From NCBI GenBank assembly GCA_964058845.1, contig CAXKVR010000076.1:372001-436000 (forward strand): DNA of 64,000 nucleotides, given 5' to 3'. Each line of letters opens with the position of its first letter. The first letter of the stretch is position 1. Shown here one piece after another: positions 46,841-59,995 of the stretch. Position numbers and translations under genes: made by a program. The DNA is from Carex sylvatica (taxonomy: Eukaryota; Streptophyta; Magnoliopsida; Poales; Cyperaceae). The notes beneath the pieces are model-generated. The model was given only the letters and a program-made list of their open reading frames with translations, was not told where the DNA came from and did not search any database.

Positions 46841-48429
46841 AAAATTACCTATTATCCATTTTTTTTTTGGATATTTCTCCTTCTGAAAACAATTGTTCAG
46901 GGAAGTACCTAGAGGAGAATTTTGGAAAGATCATTCTCTGAAGGGATCAAACAACTTTTCTACAAGCAAGTTTTAATTTAATTTTTATTTTTGTTCGTTA
47001 ACTTTATGAGATTCATTTAGTTGTATTAACTGCGGATCACAAATCAGTAAATTTGAAGTCCAAACTATTAAATTTACATTGTGGCATGAGGCATAGCTAA
47101 CTTAATTGGTATCTAATTTTGGGAATAGCTCGTTAAAATCAATTGAGCATTGGTCAATTTGTAATAATAAATATTTAAATAAATGCTAAACAAGGAAATA
47201 TAATGGCATAACACTTTTTAGTGCTCTAAAAATAAATAAATTCTACAAACCACCCTTAGCTACAGATCCAAAATAATTACGAGAACACATCACTAGCTCA
47301 AGAATTACCATAACAACAAAACAATAGACATGCATAAAACCACAATGTAAAAGAAAATATAACTTATGAGCAACCAATAAAAAATAATTAAAGAAAGTAC
47401 AATTAATTAGATAATTATCATTTTTTTTTTTGAAGTAAAGATTAGAGGTCAAGTCACTTAACTATTTAATATCATTGTTATTGTAATAAATAATTTTTTT
47501 CATTCAGGTTTCGAATCCACGACCTCTTATATAGAGACCATGTGTCTTTGTTACTAGATCAAATGTTAGTTCTTAGAATTACCAAATTTCAAGCGGTTTA
47601 ACCCCAACTAACTAACAAATTTTATTATTTAAAAATAGAGATTATAACAACTCATCCCTTAAGCCATAAACAAACCTCTTTCTCTAACAAAGTGTTTGTC
47701 CTCTTTCCCTTCAAGGAAAACCAAGGAAACAAAAAGTTTGAGGAGAGAAGAAAAACATGCAACAATTAATTTACGGAGGAGGTTGGATCGGTGGCTTAAT
47801 TTACAACAGCGTAAATTCATCCTTACTCCTCAGTCCTCATTGTTTCTCCTTTTAATCTTATTTGGCAGCTTAAATGTGGAATGAACCCTTTTTTTTGTCA
47901 ATTTAAGCAGCAACCAAACATAAATAATTGGGAAATAATCAACTCTTGACGAATTGGTTCGGCGATTTGTAAATAAATCAACTTCTTGTTTTGAAGAATT
48001 TTTCTTATGGAATTAATTAGTTCAACCTTTTTTTAATAAATTCGACACGTTTAACTAGTTTTCAACGGTTCGAGAGCAGAAACGAATCAGACAGGTGACA
48101 TGATTCAGGTTTTTTTCCGGGCAAATTAATTAGTCTAAATGTATCTGCACTAAATTTGTGTACATTAATTAATCAGACAATAATTAAGCTTGATATTTTT
48201 ATATTTATAGTACAATATTAAACACAAACACTCATAACAGTCTGAATGGAAATATTTGTATAAAGACAATAAATTAAATTATTAGTACTTGATGATTAAA
48301 ATTAAGAACTAAAAAAATTTCCATTATTTTAGATAGAAATTAAACAGCGTCCAAGGAATATGGTGGACTTTCACAGTTCAACCATGGTCTTTTAGTATAA
48401 TAAATGTGCTTTTATATAAGCTCATTTTG
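46841..48429. other. Intergenic stretch with a SINE-like segment
   Basis: At about 47416-47600 the minus strand reads GAGGTCGTGGATTCGAAACC, which contains a B-box-like GATTCGAAACC, with an A-rich run at its 3' side (T-run 47422-47431). This fits a tRNA-derived SINE, but an A box and target duplication were not secured. The rest is AT-rich and empty. Confidence 0.35.
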
Positions 48430-48750
48430 AGAGTTTGGTGAGCTTCGTTTCAAAATTTATTGAATTAGATTTAAATTGTGAATTCAATTTGTTGAAATGT
48501 ATTTACATGTAAATTTATAAATTTTTGCATTAATTTAGTATAAAATTAAGTGATAAAAAAAAAGTTTATAAATTATTTTTTTATTATTTTTTATTTGTTT
48601 ACTTTATACTTAACTAGTTCAAAAATTTAAAAATGTATATGTAAACATATCACAAGGGTGAAGTAGATCGATTTTAATGGTTTAAGTTCACTTTTTAAAG
48701 TAAATTCGATATATTTTGAAGCTAAACTCATGAAGATGAGTTTAATTTTT
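48430..48750. mobile_element. Decayed foldback relative of 26346-26753
   Basis: GAGTTTGGTGAGCTTCG at the left and AAACTCATGAAGATGAG at the right, with an interior sharing ATCGATTTTAATGG and TATGTAAACATATCAC with the family. Ends eroded. Confidence 0.5.
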
Positions 48751-49006
48751 CATGTGACAAATTATTAATAAATATTAATCTATTTTCAAAAACATGTATC
48801 CCTGTTCAAAATTTTCAATTTTTGAAATTTCGTTTTATATGTGAATCAATTCTTTGTTTCAATTTTAACTCCATTATTGACAGTGACAGTGCAAGTTTTT
48901 CAAACTAAAGACAACTGTCTTCAAATATATATACAATTTTTTTGTTGCCACGTACCACCGACAAGACGACAATGCCTTATCTTTGCCGTGAACATACATA
49001 CTTGCC

Positions 49007-49193
49007 GGAAATAAATCTGCTACAATTCCTTAGGATTGTAGGTCCCAACAATTCCAAATCCAACCTTTCATTTTTTGAGTTGTACAAATCTCTATAGAAG
49101 TCTTTTTATGCACGAATCTCAAAAAATATGAAAGGTTGGATTTGGAATTGTAGGGACCCTACAATCCTTAGGGATCATAGCAGATTTATTTCC
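49007..49193. mobile_element. Foldback MITE, 187 bp, 9-bp target duplication
   Basis: Starts GGAAATAAATCTGCTA and ends with the inverse. The arms of about 75 bp share ATTCCAAATCCAACCTTTCA. Flanked by ATACTTGCC (48998-49006) and ATACGTGCC (49194-49202), one mismatch in nine, which fits Mutator-type insertion. Confidence 0.82.
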
Positions 49194-49789
49194 ATACGTG
49201 CCTGGTCGCCTGGATTTGTCTTTCACTGTCATTTCTTTTATACGGGCAAGCTGTTGTATTAAAAGAAAAAGACAAAAAAAAGGAGGGGCTCATCTATGAA
49301 TGCCGAATGGTCAACAAAGGAACTTGTATTACGTATTTTTTTTAACAAAGAGGTTTCAAATTCTTTCATTTTTTATATCTTCGTAGTGCCTTTATTAATA
49401 AAGAATTTTAATAACTCTAAATTTAAAACTTAAAAGTCAATTAAAACCAATAATATGATATATATCATTTTATCTATGCACGTGTAAAAAATTATGATAT
49501 TTTTATTTTTATTTTGTTTGTCATCAAGAATTTGTAAAAACATACTTATGTAGATAATTTGTAGACGTTGAATTTTCAAATGATTGATTCACACAAAAAT
49601 AAAATTAAAGTGTAATATTTTTTTTATAACTAAATAGATGAAATAACATAAATCACATATAACGGTTTTATTTTGACATTTATGATATAAATTTTGATTT
49701 ATTAACGTTTTTAAAAATAGATCGAGACATGGTGGAGGCACAAAAAATAGAGCCATTTGAACCCGTGTCTTTTTTAATAGAAAAATTAA

Positions 49790-50330
49790 CGTACACCAAA
49801 AAAAAAAAAAAAATTACATATTTTTCTCCTCTAAACTTTAAAAGTACATATTTCTCCCACTAAACTTTCAAAACTCACAAATTTATCCACTTTTATTGTC
49901 TTTTATATTAAAAATCATTTTAAATTTATAAAATATCCATTTCACTCTTCATTGAAAGCATACAAAATTGTAGCTTGTTTAAGAAAAATGACGGTCTTAT
50001 ATTTGATCCATTTCTGAGGGCAAAATGGATATTTTATAAAGGATAAAGGGTTTGGTATCCGATTTTCGAGAGCAAAATTGAAATTTTATAAAGAGTAAAG
50101 AGTATAATGTGTATCTTATAAGATCAAAAATTGTCTTAAACAAAATACAATTTTTTTTAGCTTTTAATAAATGATAAAATGGATATTTTAAAAAATTAAA
50201 ATGAGTTTCAATATAAAAAACAATAAAATAAAAGACAATAAAATAGATAATTTTGTGATTTTTGAAAGGTTAGAGAGAAAATATGTAATTTTATAAATAA
50301 AAAACACTCCGAAAATTATCTTTTCAAAAA
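49790..50330. mobile_element. Inverted-repeat element, about 540 bp
   Basis: The left arm (AAATTACATATTTTTCTC, TCACAAATTTATCCA, ATTGTCTTTTAT, AAAATATCCATTT) recurs inverted at 50150-50300. The interior holds several ATGGATATTTTATAAA-like copies. Target duplication not found. Confidence 0.6.
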
Positions 50331-50551
50331 AATTTCTGCCGGTCAGAATTCCCAAATTCCGGTCAGACCATCAAATTATGCCGGGCAGTAAATAAACTAT
50401 TTTGTCCGTCTTGAAAGTTGAAACTATGTAATACAAAGCAATTCTTGTGTTAGGAGTCATAAAAGTCAATATAACCAAAGCAATTCTATACCCGGTATTG
50501 GCCTACATTTTCCCAAACAGAGCAAAGAGGAAAGGAAAAAGCAGTTCTCTC

Positions 50552-50561
50552 TATATATATA
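50552..50561 (+). promoter_or_regulatory. TATA box of the membrane protein gene
   Basis: TATATATATA followed by a pyrimidine-rich leader, about 90 bp before the ATG at 50651. Confidence 0.5.
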
Positions 50562-50650
50562 CCTGGTATTTCCTCTCTTTCTTAGCTCGATCGTGCATCG
50601 CTTCTGTCAAGACAGATCGATCGCTTGAAACAATACAACTCTCTCTTCCG

Positions 50651-52592
50651 ATGAATTCTCAATCGCGTCAGCTTCTTCCTTTGGTAAATAGAAATTTCTT
50701 CAATGTCTTTCTTTTTCTCTTCAATTTCTCATGTACAAATTATTGATTTTTTATTCTTTGCATAATTTTCTTTTTCATAATTAAGATACACACTCTCTCC
50801 TTCACACGCACACAGAGACACACACACATTATATATATATCGGGCTGAACTTGAATATTCATAATATATTTAATTAATTGATTCTATTAATTTTGGATCT
50901 ACCTTCCACTTTCTTCACTAGCTCTGTGTGTTGTGCGTGTATACGCACATATAGTGTATTTGTCTTCTATTTTCAAGTGGGTGTGTAAGACCATTTTTTC
51001 ATGAGACAGGAAAATATTTGAGTATATATATGTACACACTTTTCTGTTGGGTTTTTTCAAGCGGGTGTGCAAAGCCATTTTACTAAAAAAGACATTTTAT
51101 TACTTGTCACAATGATTTTACATAACAAATTACAACACTATTACACATATATATCGTTTTTTTTTCCTCTTCAGTATTTCTCAACATCAAAAGAATACCA
51201 TGGATACAAGATGTAAATTTACAAAAAGAGTTCTGATAATATATAAGCTGTTAAAACTACACATTATGTCAAGATATATTCATATGTAATATGAACTTAA
51301 CAAAGGTAATTAAGGAATTAATATCAAATATGAAAAACCTTAACTAACAATTTGCATGCCTTATCCTTGTATAAATTTTATAATAATGAATGGTTTTGAT
51401 CTATGAACAGAGTGAGACAAACATAAACAATGGAACGAATCAAGAAGGCACCACCATGAAGGCATGCTTCAAGCGGGCTGGCATCCTTGCATTAGTCTCT
51501 ATGGCAATCGTATGTATGATTCTTGGGCCGGTATTCACTGGATACAAGGACATCAAGCTTACCACCGATTCTCTAACCTCAGCCGCTATACACTTTCTAA
51601 TCGTAACATTTTTTTGCGGTTTGTTCTTAGCGAGCTATGTATTTTTCATGTATGACCGCATGCTTCATGTAACCTCAAACTGGCAATGCATGCTTCATGT
51701 AGTGCTTGTGTCATTCAATGGGGTTATCATCATGTGCACCCATGTTTTGCTTTTGGCTCTTGTAAACCATGTAAATGCTTTATTAGCTTGTTTTCTGGTG
51801 CCATTTGTCATAGGCATGCTTGCTTATGCGGGAAATCAAATAAATGGCGTCAATCAACTATCCAGAAATCAAGATTTTGATGCGGCCCTGAAGAGCTGTT
51901 CTGATGTGGCTTATGTGACATTTATCGGTGCCTTTTCCATGCAACAAGCCATACTTTCCAAGTACTACAAGAATCCCTCTTTAAGGGTAAACCAACTTCC
52001 ATCCCTTGATCTTTGGTTCACATTTTTGGCATCAGAACTGGGTGTTTTCTCAGTGATGGTCACCGCAATGCCCTTGGAATTGTTGCCACTTGCTGTGAGA
52101 TCTAAATTACTTCAGCCAGTCAAGAACCTGAAAAACTTCATGCTAATTCTTACAACAGGTGCTGCACTGACAATGGGATTAAAATTCCTTGATGGGCTCA
52201 TTTTGTTGGCCTTGATGCCTATATTGGTTGTCAAAGTCATAGACCAAGCAGTGATGCTTTTCGCAGAAGAGCGAGTTGGCCCAGAAATAAACAACTTCAA
52301 CGAAGAACCCGAGATCCCAGTCATGTTTACTGGTGTGACAACCATTTCCATTCTTCTGTTATCAGCAGTTTATGCATTCTACCATGGTGGCAAAAATGGC
52401 GATGTTTATCTTAAAGGTGGTGTGTTGTTTCTTGTAACTATTATCGCATCAAGTTTGAGTTGGATGCTTTCAATGAATAAACAGCGCGCCAGTGTCACAA
52501 ACCTGATCAGTGGTATCCTCCTGTTGTTGGAGATCATCACTGCTGCTGCTTTGTTTCTAAAGATATATGTTGATATATACAACCAGACCTAG
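50651..52592 (+). CDS. Multi-pass membrane protein of unrecognised family
   Basis: Two exons: 50651-50683 (11 codons, MNSQSRQLLPL) and 51411-52592, joined GT-AG in phase 0 across a 727-bp intron; 404 aa. The second exon could start on its own in-frame ATG, but the acceptor CTATGAACAG and the clean phase favour the spliced form. After a short hydrophilic N-terminus the protein has about 9-10 hydrophobic segments (for example near GILALVSMAIVCMILGPVF, ALLACFLVPFVIGMLAYAG and LISGILLLLEIITAAALF) and a short C-terminal tail. There is no signal peptide, ankyrin repeat or catalytic motif that I can see. I do not recognise the family; transport or a structural membrane role are both possible. Confidence 0.82.
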
Positions 52593-55260
52593 TAGGTTTT
52601 CTTTCTTGTTTACTAATTACTAATGTATATACTATGAAATATGATCATGAGAGAAAAGGGAAGTCATTAACAAGACATATATAGAAGTTGTACAGGTTCT
52701 TCCCAATCGTGTAATTAATGCATATTATGAATTCATGATCTACATTCTATACTACTTGTCTTTCATTACTTTTTTGGTACTTCTCAGCTCTCTGACTTAT
52801 GCGAGATCTTCTAGCACTCGTGCAAAACAAAATTAAAACCCTACCTAAGCGAAGCATGTTAAACACCACCAGATCGATTGCAGTTTTATTATATCCTAGC
52901 GTACTATATCAAAGCTAGGTGCCAAAGTTTTCTTAGGATGAAAAATCGGCCGATCCGATCGGAATCGAGCTGTACCGATTCGATTTCATTCCGAGTTACA
53001 TGGTATGTGATTTTTTCGTCCAATTTCAGCCGAAATGGTCAGATTTCAGCCAAATTTCAAACAAAATGGTTCTATTTCAGTCAAATTTCGGCCAAAACAA
53101 TTTGATTCCAGACAAACCATCAGCTGAAATGCACAAATACCAATATCCAAAAAATTTCACCTCCAGCATGACTCAAACCAAGGATCTCTTGATTATCAAC
53201 CAAGCCAACTACCACCACACTATGCTATCTTTTGTTGCTAAAATACATAACTGCATGTAAATATCAGTCAATTCCGACCGATTCATCCAATTCCAATTCT
53301 ATAGTCAAAAGACCTATCCTGATTCTGATTTACTTTCTATTACTTTTACACAATATGCATGGAAACCGTTCTGTAGTCCGTCATACTTGTGTTAGAGTTA
53401 ATTCATTTTCTTTATTCAAATTTTACAAGTACAACAGAGAAGAACAGAAAAAAAAAAAAAAAAAATTCTAAATCATGTTATTTGAGAGCTGTTTCAGCCA
53501 GTACCTGAAGAGACCAACAAAATGATGTCACTGCTGATGTAATTAACAACCAGTTGCTTAGGTGGAACAGAGCTGGAGCTGAGTTTGAAGTTGTTATTAG
53601 CAGTGAAGTTAAAAGAAAAATAAAGCTTTGTTTACTCAGCAAGAGTTGAAGAACATATATATATATATATAAATGTTATCACTAAAATGAGCTAATCACA
53701 GGAGAGCAATAGATTAGCTAGGTAGTTAGAAATTCAAACAATATTAATTGGTCAAAGGCTAGGAGCCTAGGAGAGGATACTGATTAGTGCTATATATATT
53801 ATATATAATTGTGACGTATGATTTTGTAAACTTCAAACTCAGATACATATATACCGACTAGACAAACCTCAAATATCCAGAATATTAATTGGAATATCTC
53901 CCCAGATTCTACCAGACAATTTTAATTTCAAAGCTTAAAGCTGTTCTGTTAGACTGTTACTTGTGTGTCAAACTTACCATTTGTAGTATGAGAGCTCTAT
54001 TAATATGCTTTCAAATTTCAACCCCATAATAATTAAGTGCCTTCTCAATGAATGTCAGGGCACCGTGATTATAGGATGACTGTGCTGCACCGTTTAACTA
54101 TTTAATTAGTAAGATATGGGAATGATAGAACAGAGTACAGTTTCAAGATTTGTGTAGATCAAGTGCACATGAATCTTGATGGGATGGAATTAATGGATCC
54201 GATTGGACATCAGACAGAATTTCAAGATCTGTCTGGACAGTTTCAATGTTCGTGCGAATCAAATTTTGGTTTTGAATACCAGCCGTCCATTATAATTTGG
54301 ATCAAGTTTATTCTAACTGAAATTTACGGAATTATGACCATTCAAAGCAGATTGAATGGTCCTGATTTAAACTAAAAAAAGAATTATATTAGGAAATCCA
54401 TATTCGTACTTGTTCCTCACCCTCTCCCCCCCCCCAAAAAAAAAAAAAAAAAAAAAAACGAAATTATATAAAATATTTGAAGAATTATTATTACTACTAC
54501 TACTATTATGGTTTACATCTAATTTTTTTACAGTCATTCATCATAAAGTTACTAAAATTGTACTGTGAAAAATTTTAAATTTGTTTTCCAAATTGATCTC
54601 AATTTATTATCATTCTAGCTAATAATTAATAACACATTTATTATTTTCATTTTTAATTTGAATAATAATTTATTATTTTTATAAAATCTAGAGATGTACA
54701 CTATTATTATTATTGCAACTTTTTTCATTTATTTTTCTATGTTGACTATTATTTCCAGAAAGACTCTTAATGTTGGTGTCACAGTAAAGGAAAACTAATG
54801 TATCCATTTTGAGGCTCAGGAGTAAATGCGGCCCATATTGAGCCTAATTGACGGTCTAATGGAATTACAGAATGGGCTCAATATGGGCTTCATTTTTTTA
54901 TTAGGAGTAAATGCAGCACATATTGATTTATATTTCATAAGTCACACCACAAGAGTTATTTGGAATAATAGCTTAATTAGATTTTGTTTTTTTCCCTCTA
55001 TTTAAGGATGAAGTTCGTAATACTCAAATCATTCTCATTCAAATGCACTGAATTTTACGCAAAATTCATTAAAGTATTTTTAATCACAATTCTCATCAGA
55101 CCCATACAAGTATGATTCGTATTGCAATATCACGCTAGCTGATCAGCTAACCAAGATTTAGCTCATCAGATCAGGCGATCAGCCCAAGGGTTTTTCATGT
55201 TGCATGTAGATTGGGTACGTATAGTGCATACATATCATGCTTCACATTTATATTTTTAAG
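52593..55260. other. Intergenic stretch, no gene recognised
   Basis: Near 53000-53120 a degenerate tandem of about 30 bp built on AATTTCAGCC/AAATGGT words is seen. There is a TA microsatellite near 53660, and poly-A and poly-C runs near 54427-54458. No coding exon can be supported. Confidence 0.4.
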
Positions 55261-55269
55261 GTTAAAAAA

Positions 55270-55590
55270 GCCAGTTGGAATAACTCAATGTGATATTTAT
55301 ATTAAAATGTGTTTGGAGATCAAATTTATAATTTGATATTATTATTTTTAGATATGTACAAAATGATTGTTTTTGGATGGTTCAGAATTTTCTGATTTTG
55401 TATCTATCTAAAAAAGAAATAGCAAAAAGTTCCTAAAAAATATAAAATTCTGTCTTCAGGCATATTTTATACGAAGATAATGTTGAGCATTTCAGATCTA
55501 GTGTTTAGACTTTAAAAACAGAGATAATAAAGAGGTGGAGCATGAGTTGGACACGAAAATAATGAGGTATTTTAACGAGTAGTACATACG
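55270..55590. mobile_element. Foldback family copy
   Basis: Member of the 41880-42284 family: AACTCAATGTGATAT, TGTTTGGAGATCAAATTTAT, a central hairpin, and the inverted half ending near TTTAGACTTTAAAAA. Decayed. Confidence 0.55.
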
Positions 55591-55782
55591 TTAATATAGC
55601 TAATTTGAGACACAATATTAATTGAATCAGAACAAGCAACGTAAAGGAGTATTCAAATTACAAAGAGCTCGCTTTTCAACTAGGAAGAGCCGACAGATTG
55701 TAAAGAGCTCGCTTTTCAAGCAGCACATTGTAAATTAAGCTACAAAGAGAAATTAAGGTGGAACAGGAAATTAATACTGACC

Positions 55783-57452
55783 TCTTCTTACTTTGTGCAT
55801 GCTCATTTTCTCAAGGAAGCAAGAATTTGCAAGAACCTCATGCATGGTGTGTGGTGACTCTGGTCAGACGATCGAGCAATGAAATCAGATTGGCTGTCAG
55901 AATAGCAGGAAAGAGATGATGAACTCCCTCATGCAAAGTCTAGTCAACGTAACGGACTATTTCATTGTAATTACCTACCTAAAAGAAAAATATAATAACT
56001 AACTAATTCATGGTTAGCTGTAACATACCGGACCTAAACTACAATATTATTTGATTATTGATCAAGTGGGGTTCCTCTGCAGTCTATGACAACCATAGTG
56101 ATAAACTTTAAATTCGGAAATAATTCAACAAGACTTAAAGTTGATGATTCACGTGTAATATATATAATTAGTATAATTTAAGACATTTTGTTTTGTTATA
56201 ATGCATATAAATATTTCAAAACTGTGAAGCAATAAGAAAATTTATCTGCAAAAAATTTAGATATATTTCGGAAATAATTCGAAAAGTTTCACGAATAATT
56301 CAGAAAAACGAAGAAAATAGAAATCCATTTAATTTTATTTAGTGTAAAGTTAAAAAGTCAAGCATGATAAACACTGAAGGAAAAATTGATTATTTGTCAC
56401 TTCAAAACTTTCAAATTAGAAAAATATCATCCTGAACTTTAAAATTGTAAAAATGCCTCTAAACTTGCTTAAATTGTAATTAATTTTGCCACCAATACTC
56501 AATTCTTATACTATTTTTACCCTCCCCTCTCCTCTTTTCTTGGTTGCTCTCTCTCTATTATCTCATGTGTTGAGACAAGTCTTTTTCTCTCTCTCGATTT
56601 TGTCTCTGATTTGGGATTCGAAAATCCTACAAATTTAGGGGTTTTTCTGTGAGCTTGTGTGTATTTTCTAGTGCCTTGTGGTGCTACCTCTGTGCTATTT
56701 CGGTGTGTTTTCTTCTTTTTGCGAAAGGCGATTGAGGTTTTATTTCTGGTTAGGGTTTGTGTTTTTCTGATTAAGGGTATTTTAGTCATTATTTTTATTT
56801 TTATTTATTAACAAGACTAATACAATATAGATGGCAAAATTAGGTATTAATGAAATTTAGAGTGATATTTTTACAATTTCAAAGTTCAGATGATATTTTA
56901 ACAATTTGAAAATTTTGAAGTGGCAAATAACCAATTTTTTCATCAATGAATGTATTAAAATAACTCGGAAACCTTCATTTTCAAATAATATTTTTTGTAC
57001 TAAATATAAAAAGTTGTATAGATTTTAAATTATATTTAAGTTCATTTCTTTACTCCAACATTGTACATTTGTACCATCAAATGAAATGCGAACGGAGAGG
57101 AATTAATGCAAATGAAATTAATGAAGCAAAACGAAAAACCCACTTGACAATAATCAAAGATTTTAGTTACCAGTCTTGTTCGTTACAGCTAATTAACAAT
57201 GAAATGGTCAGTTTTTATTTATTTTTATTTTTGGGTGGGTAATTACATTGAAATAGTCCGTTGACTAGACTTTGAGCGAGTTCATCATCTCTTCCCTGCT
57301 ATATAACAGCCCATCTGATTCCGATATCCATTGCTCTTCTGAGTAATTAATTAATTATATAGTTTGAGCTTCGAATTGTTCTACTTATAATTCTTGCAAA
57401 TTTTCTTACTTGAGAAAATGAGCATGCACCAAGTAAGAAGCTAGAGGTTAAT
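55783..57452. repeat. 1.67-kb structure with about 200-bp inverted arms
   Basis: Arms about 55783-55980 and 57238-57452 are reverse complements, sharing GCATGCTCATTTTCTCAAG, ATTTGCAAGAA, GAAGAGATGATGAACTC-like text, AAAGTCTAGTCAACG and GGACTATTTCA. Between them lie unique AT-rich DNA and a separate foldback element. It could be a transposon or an inverted duplication; transcription through it would give a hairpin RNA. Confidence 0.7.
56379..56941. mobile_element. Mutator-like foldback element, 563 bp
   Basis: The left arm GGAAAAATTGATTATTTGTC and the right arm GAAAAAATTGGTTATTTGCC (inverted) continue about 130 bp. Flanks AACACTGAA (56370-56378) and ATCAATGAA (56942-56950) match at seven of nine bases. 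The interior is TC-rich, then resembles a plant leader with no long open frame. It sits inside the inverted-arm structure. Confidence 0.72.
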
Positions 57453-58894
57453 TAGTACTTTCTGTTTCATCTTCCTTTACCTTGATTGTTATATATGATT
57501 CATAATCAACATATATATAACAATTAATATTGTGTCTGAAATTAACTAGATATATTAATAATGTACGTATATTTACCATACCTAGCTAGTACTATGATGA
57601 TTCAATTTCAAACTTCAAACAAATTAAATGGGTTGCAACTAGCAAGATTTTGAAAAAAAAAAAACTCTAAGCTAAGCAACCGTTATTTCAAATAAATGGG
57701 TTGCAAATAATTTGGATCGACTGTTTGGACTTTAAAAATGTAAAAAATGAAGCGTTGCTGTAAACAAATATTTTGATATTAGCTAGCCACTCACTGTGTG
57801 CGTCTATAATTATTGTCTCACTTAAAATATTACCTCATTCTACTCAATATTTTGGTTCTTGCTCTGTTTTATTTGTTTCATATCAATCAAATAAAGAGTG
57901 CACAAGTCGCTTATTGGTGAATACTATAATAGAAAATGAAAATGTTGCCCATTGTTATTGTCGGCCGAAAACTCGTAATTTATCTTTTATTGATAAATTT
58001 GTTTTTAAAAGATAGCTGAAGCGACGCATTGTTAAATAACAGGTTTCGAATAAGTGATACTACTTAAAAGACCACTAAAACCCTGTAAAAGCCCATAAAA
58101 GCTCATCACACGTACAGCCCATAGAAGCCCGGTTAATTTTGGTCTAGGCAACTATGACCCTCTAAAAAAAAATGGCTGAGCTTTAAACTCAGTTGAAGTT
58201 TTATCTAACTTAATTTGAAAATTAATTTATTAATTAATAATTCAATATTTGTTTTTTAACAACCCAAGTAATTAATAAATTTTTACTCTCTTTATTTTTT
58301 GTGCCTTCATCTTTTAATTTTCTAATAACAAAAATTCTTAAGTTTATATGTAAAAAAAAAAAACCCGTTAGATGTGATCTATATTATTTTCTCTATATGC
58401 ACATAAAAATATTCACTTTCAATTTTAGTTTTATATGAATCAATAAGCAAGGTGAGAATATTCAAAATTTATCCACATCGGTGTATTTTTGTAAAATCTT
58501 GATATGAGAGGTGGAACTAGAAAATTTGAATAAGATGGCCAATATATAAAATGCATAATATGTGAAAATGGTAAAAATAGTGTGGTTAGTAGGAATTGAA
58601 CCCATGACCTTACAAATACCAAATAAAACTCTAAAACCCATGATTACAAGTACTATATATAAAAAATAAACATGTCTAATATGATTATATGAATTACCCA
58701 AATATGTTAAAATTTTAGGTAACAAAAATATCATTTTTAAGTGCTGAAATATTTGTTTCTTAAGGGTGGAAAAAAAAAAATCTATTTGTGTTGCTATTTG
58801 TGTTGCTATTTTCTTTCATAATTATATTAATTTTTTAGAAATATTGAGAAAGGAGTTTTCAAAATCTTGAAAGCTCCATTAAGCAAAGCAATTA
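57453..58894. other. AT-rich intergenic stretch
   Basis: No gene. Near 58590 the minus strand reads GGTTCAATTCC, a B-box-like word often seen in SINEs, without further support. Confidence 0.35.
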
Positions 58895-59222
58895 AATATC
58901 ATAATAATAACATATAATGAACGATGAAAATTCAAGTTGAAGTGTTATAAATAAATTATGTTATGAATGTTCATTTGCAATCCTTCACTATTACTTCATA
59001 ATTTCTCATTAAAGAAATATATTTAACCTCCCTATATTTATAAATGAAATTAAATTAGATGACTTATTATTTATAGATAATTTGTTAGCTTGTATTTTAT
59101 ATTTATAGATAATTTGTTAGCTTGTATTTTATACACAAGTAAAGCATATGAATAAAAGATGATTATCTTTATACATTCTCAATATCTTATTTATTTATTT
59201 TTCTTCAATTTATAACAATAAG
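58895..59222 (+). repeat. Direct repeat, probable LTR fragment (left copy)
   Basis: 328 bp matching 61298-61589 with few mismatches. This copy carries an extra internal duplication of about 33 bp (AGATAATTTGTTAGCTTGTA occurs twice). Confidence 0.7.
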
Positions 59223-59543
59223 ATGATACGATTTAGCTTGCTCGCCAGCTCGCGATCTAGCTCGTCTAGACATCAATTTGTGAATTTGTATAAATCTGTA
59301 TACATTTTATACTGCCTAACTCAGTTCAACTCGATCCAAAAAGTTTGTAGAATTTATTTTCTTCTTAAAACAAGATCCAGTCACTAGCTAGTGAGCCAGC
59401 TTGAGTTGACTTGTCACGAGTTCAAGCTGAGATTTTAACTTGAATGCCTTAGATCGCGAGCCAAATAGCTGAGAAAATGTCTCCCAATAACTAAACGTAC
59501 GTCTCCAGTTGTGATCGCTTGATAACATAGAAAGAGTTGTACT

Positions 59544-59852
59544 TAGGGGTGCAAACGGGTTGGATATTATCTGACTGTATCTGCATCCGTATCTAAAAAT
59601 TAGATACGGATACAGATACGGATACAGATATGATTTTGAATTTTAATTATCCGTATCTGAATAGTAGATATATACCATACAGTAGTTTACCATAAATTAT
59701 AAAAATATATATGTAAATATTTACGGATATTCGATTTTCGATCCGTATGTATCCATGTAATATCCGATTCGTATCCATATTCCAAAATTAAAAGCGGATA
59801 CGGATATAGTTTTACCACTATCCGATCCGTATCCGATCCGTTTGCACGGCTA
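59544..59852. mobile_element. hAT-like MITE, 309 bp
   Basis: Ends TAGGGGTGCAAACGG and the complement of TAGCCGTGCAAACGG; flanks GTTGTACT (59536-59543) and CTTGTACT (59853-59860) match at seven of eight bases. Rich in CCGTATC/GATACGG subterminal words, like the window start. Confidence 0.82.
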
Positions 59853-59879
59853 CTTGTACTGCTTTACCCTACCGACGTA

Positions 59880-59995
59880 AATACGAATCCGTATCCTCTA
59901 AGTTATTGCAGAAGATCACCTCACTTTACGGTTTGAGATTCGAGTCACTATAGGGGCTGTATTTTTGGGCTTTGAGATTCGTGCTAAGTTAAAAA
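59880..59995 (-). repeat. Relative of the repeat at 18990-19110
   Basis: In reverse complement it shares TTCTTTTTAACTTRGCACGA, ATCTCAAACCGTAAAGTGAG and CTTGCAATA-like text with the sequence between the two 161-bp elements. Two dispersed members of one family. Confidence 0.6.

Noticed and set aside
58440..58734. Hydrophobic minus-strand frames of 60-90 codons
   Set aside because: AT-rich translation with no recognisable motif; overlaps a SINE-like segment.
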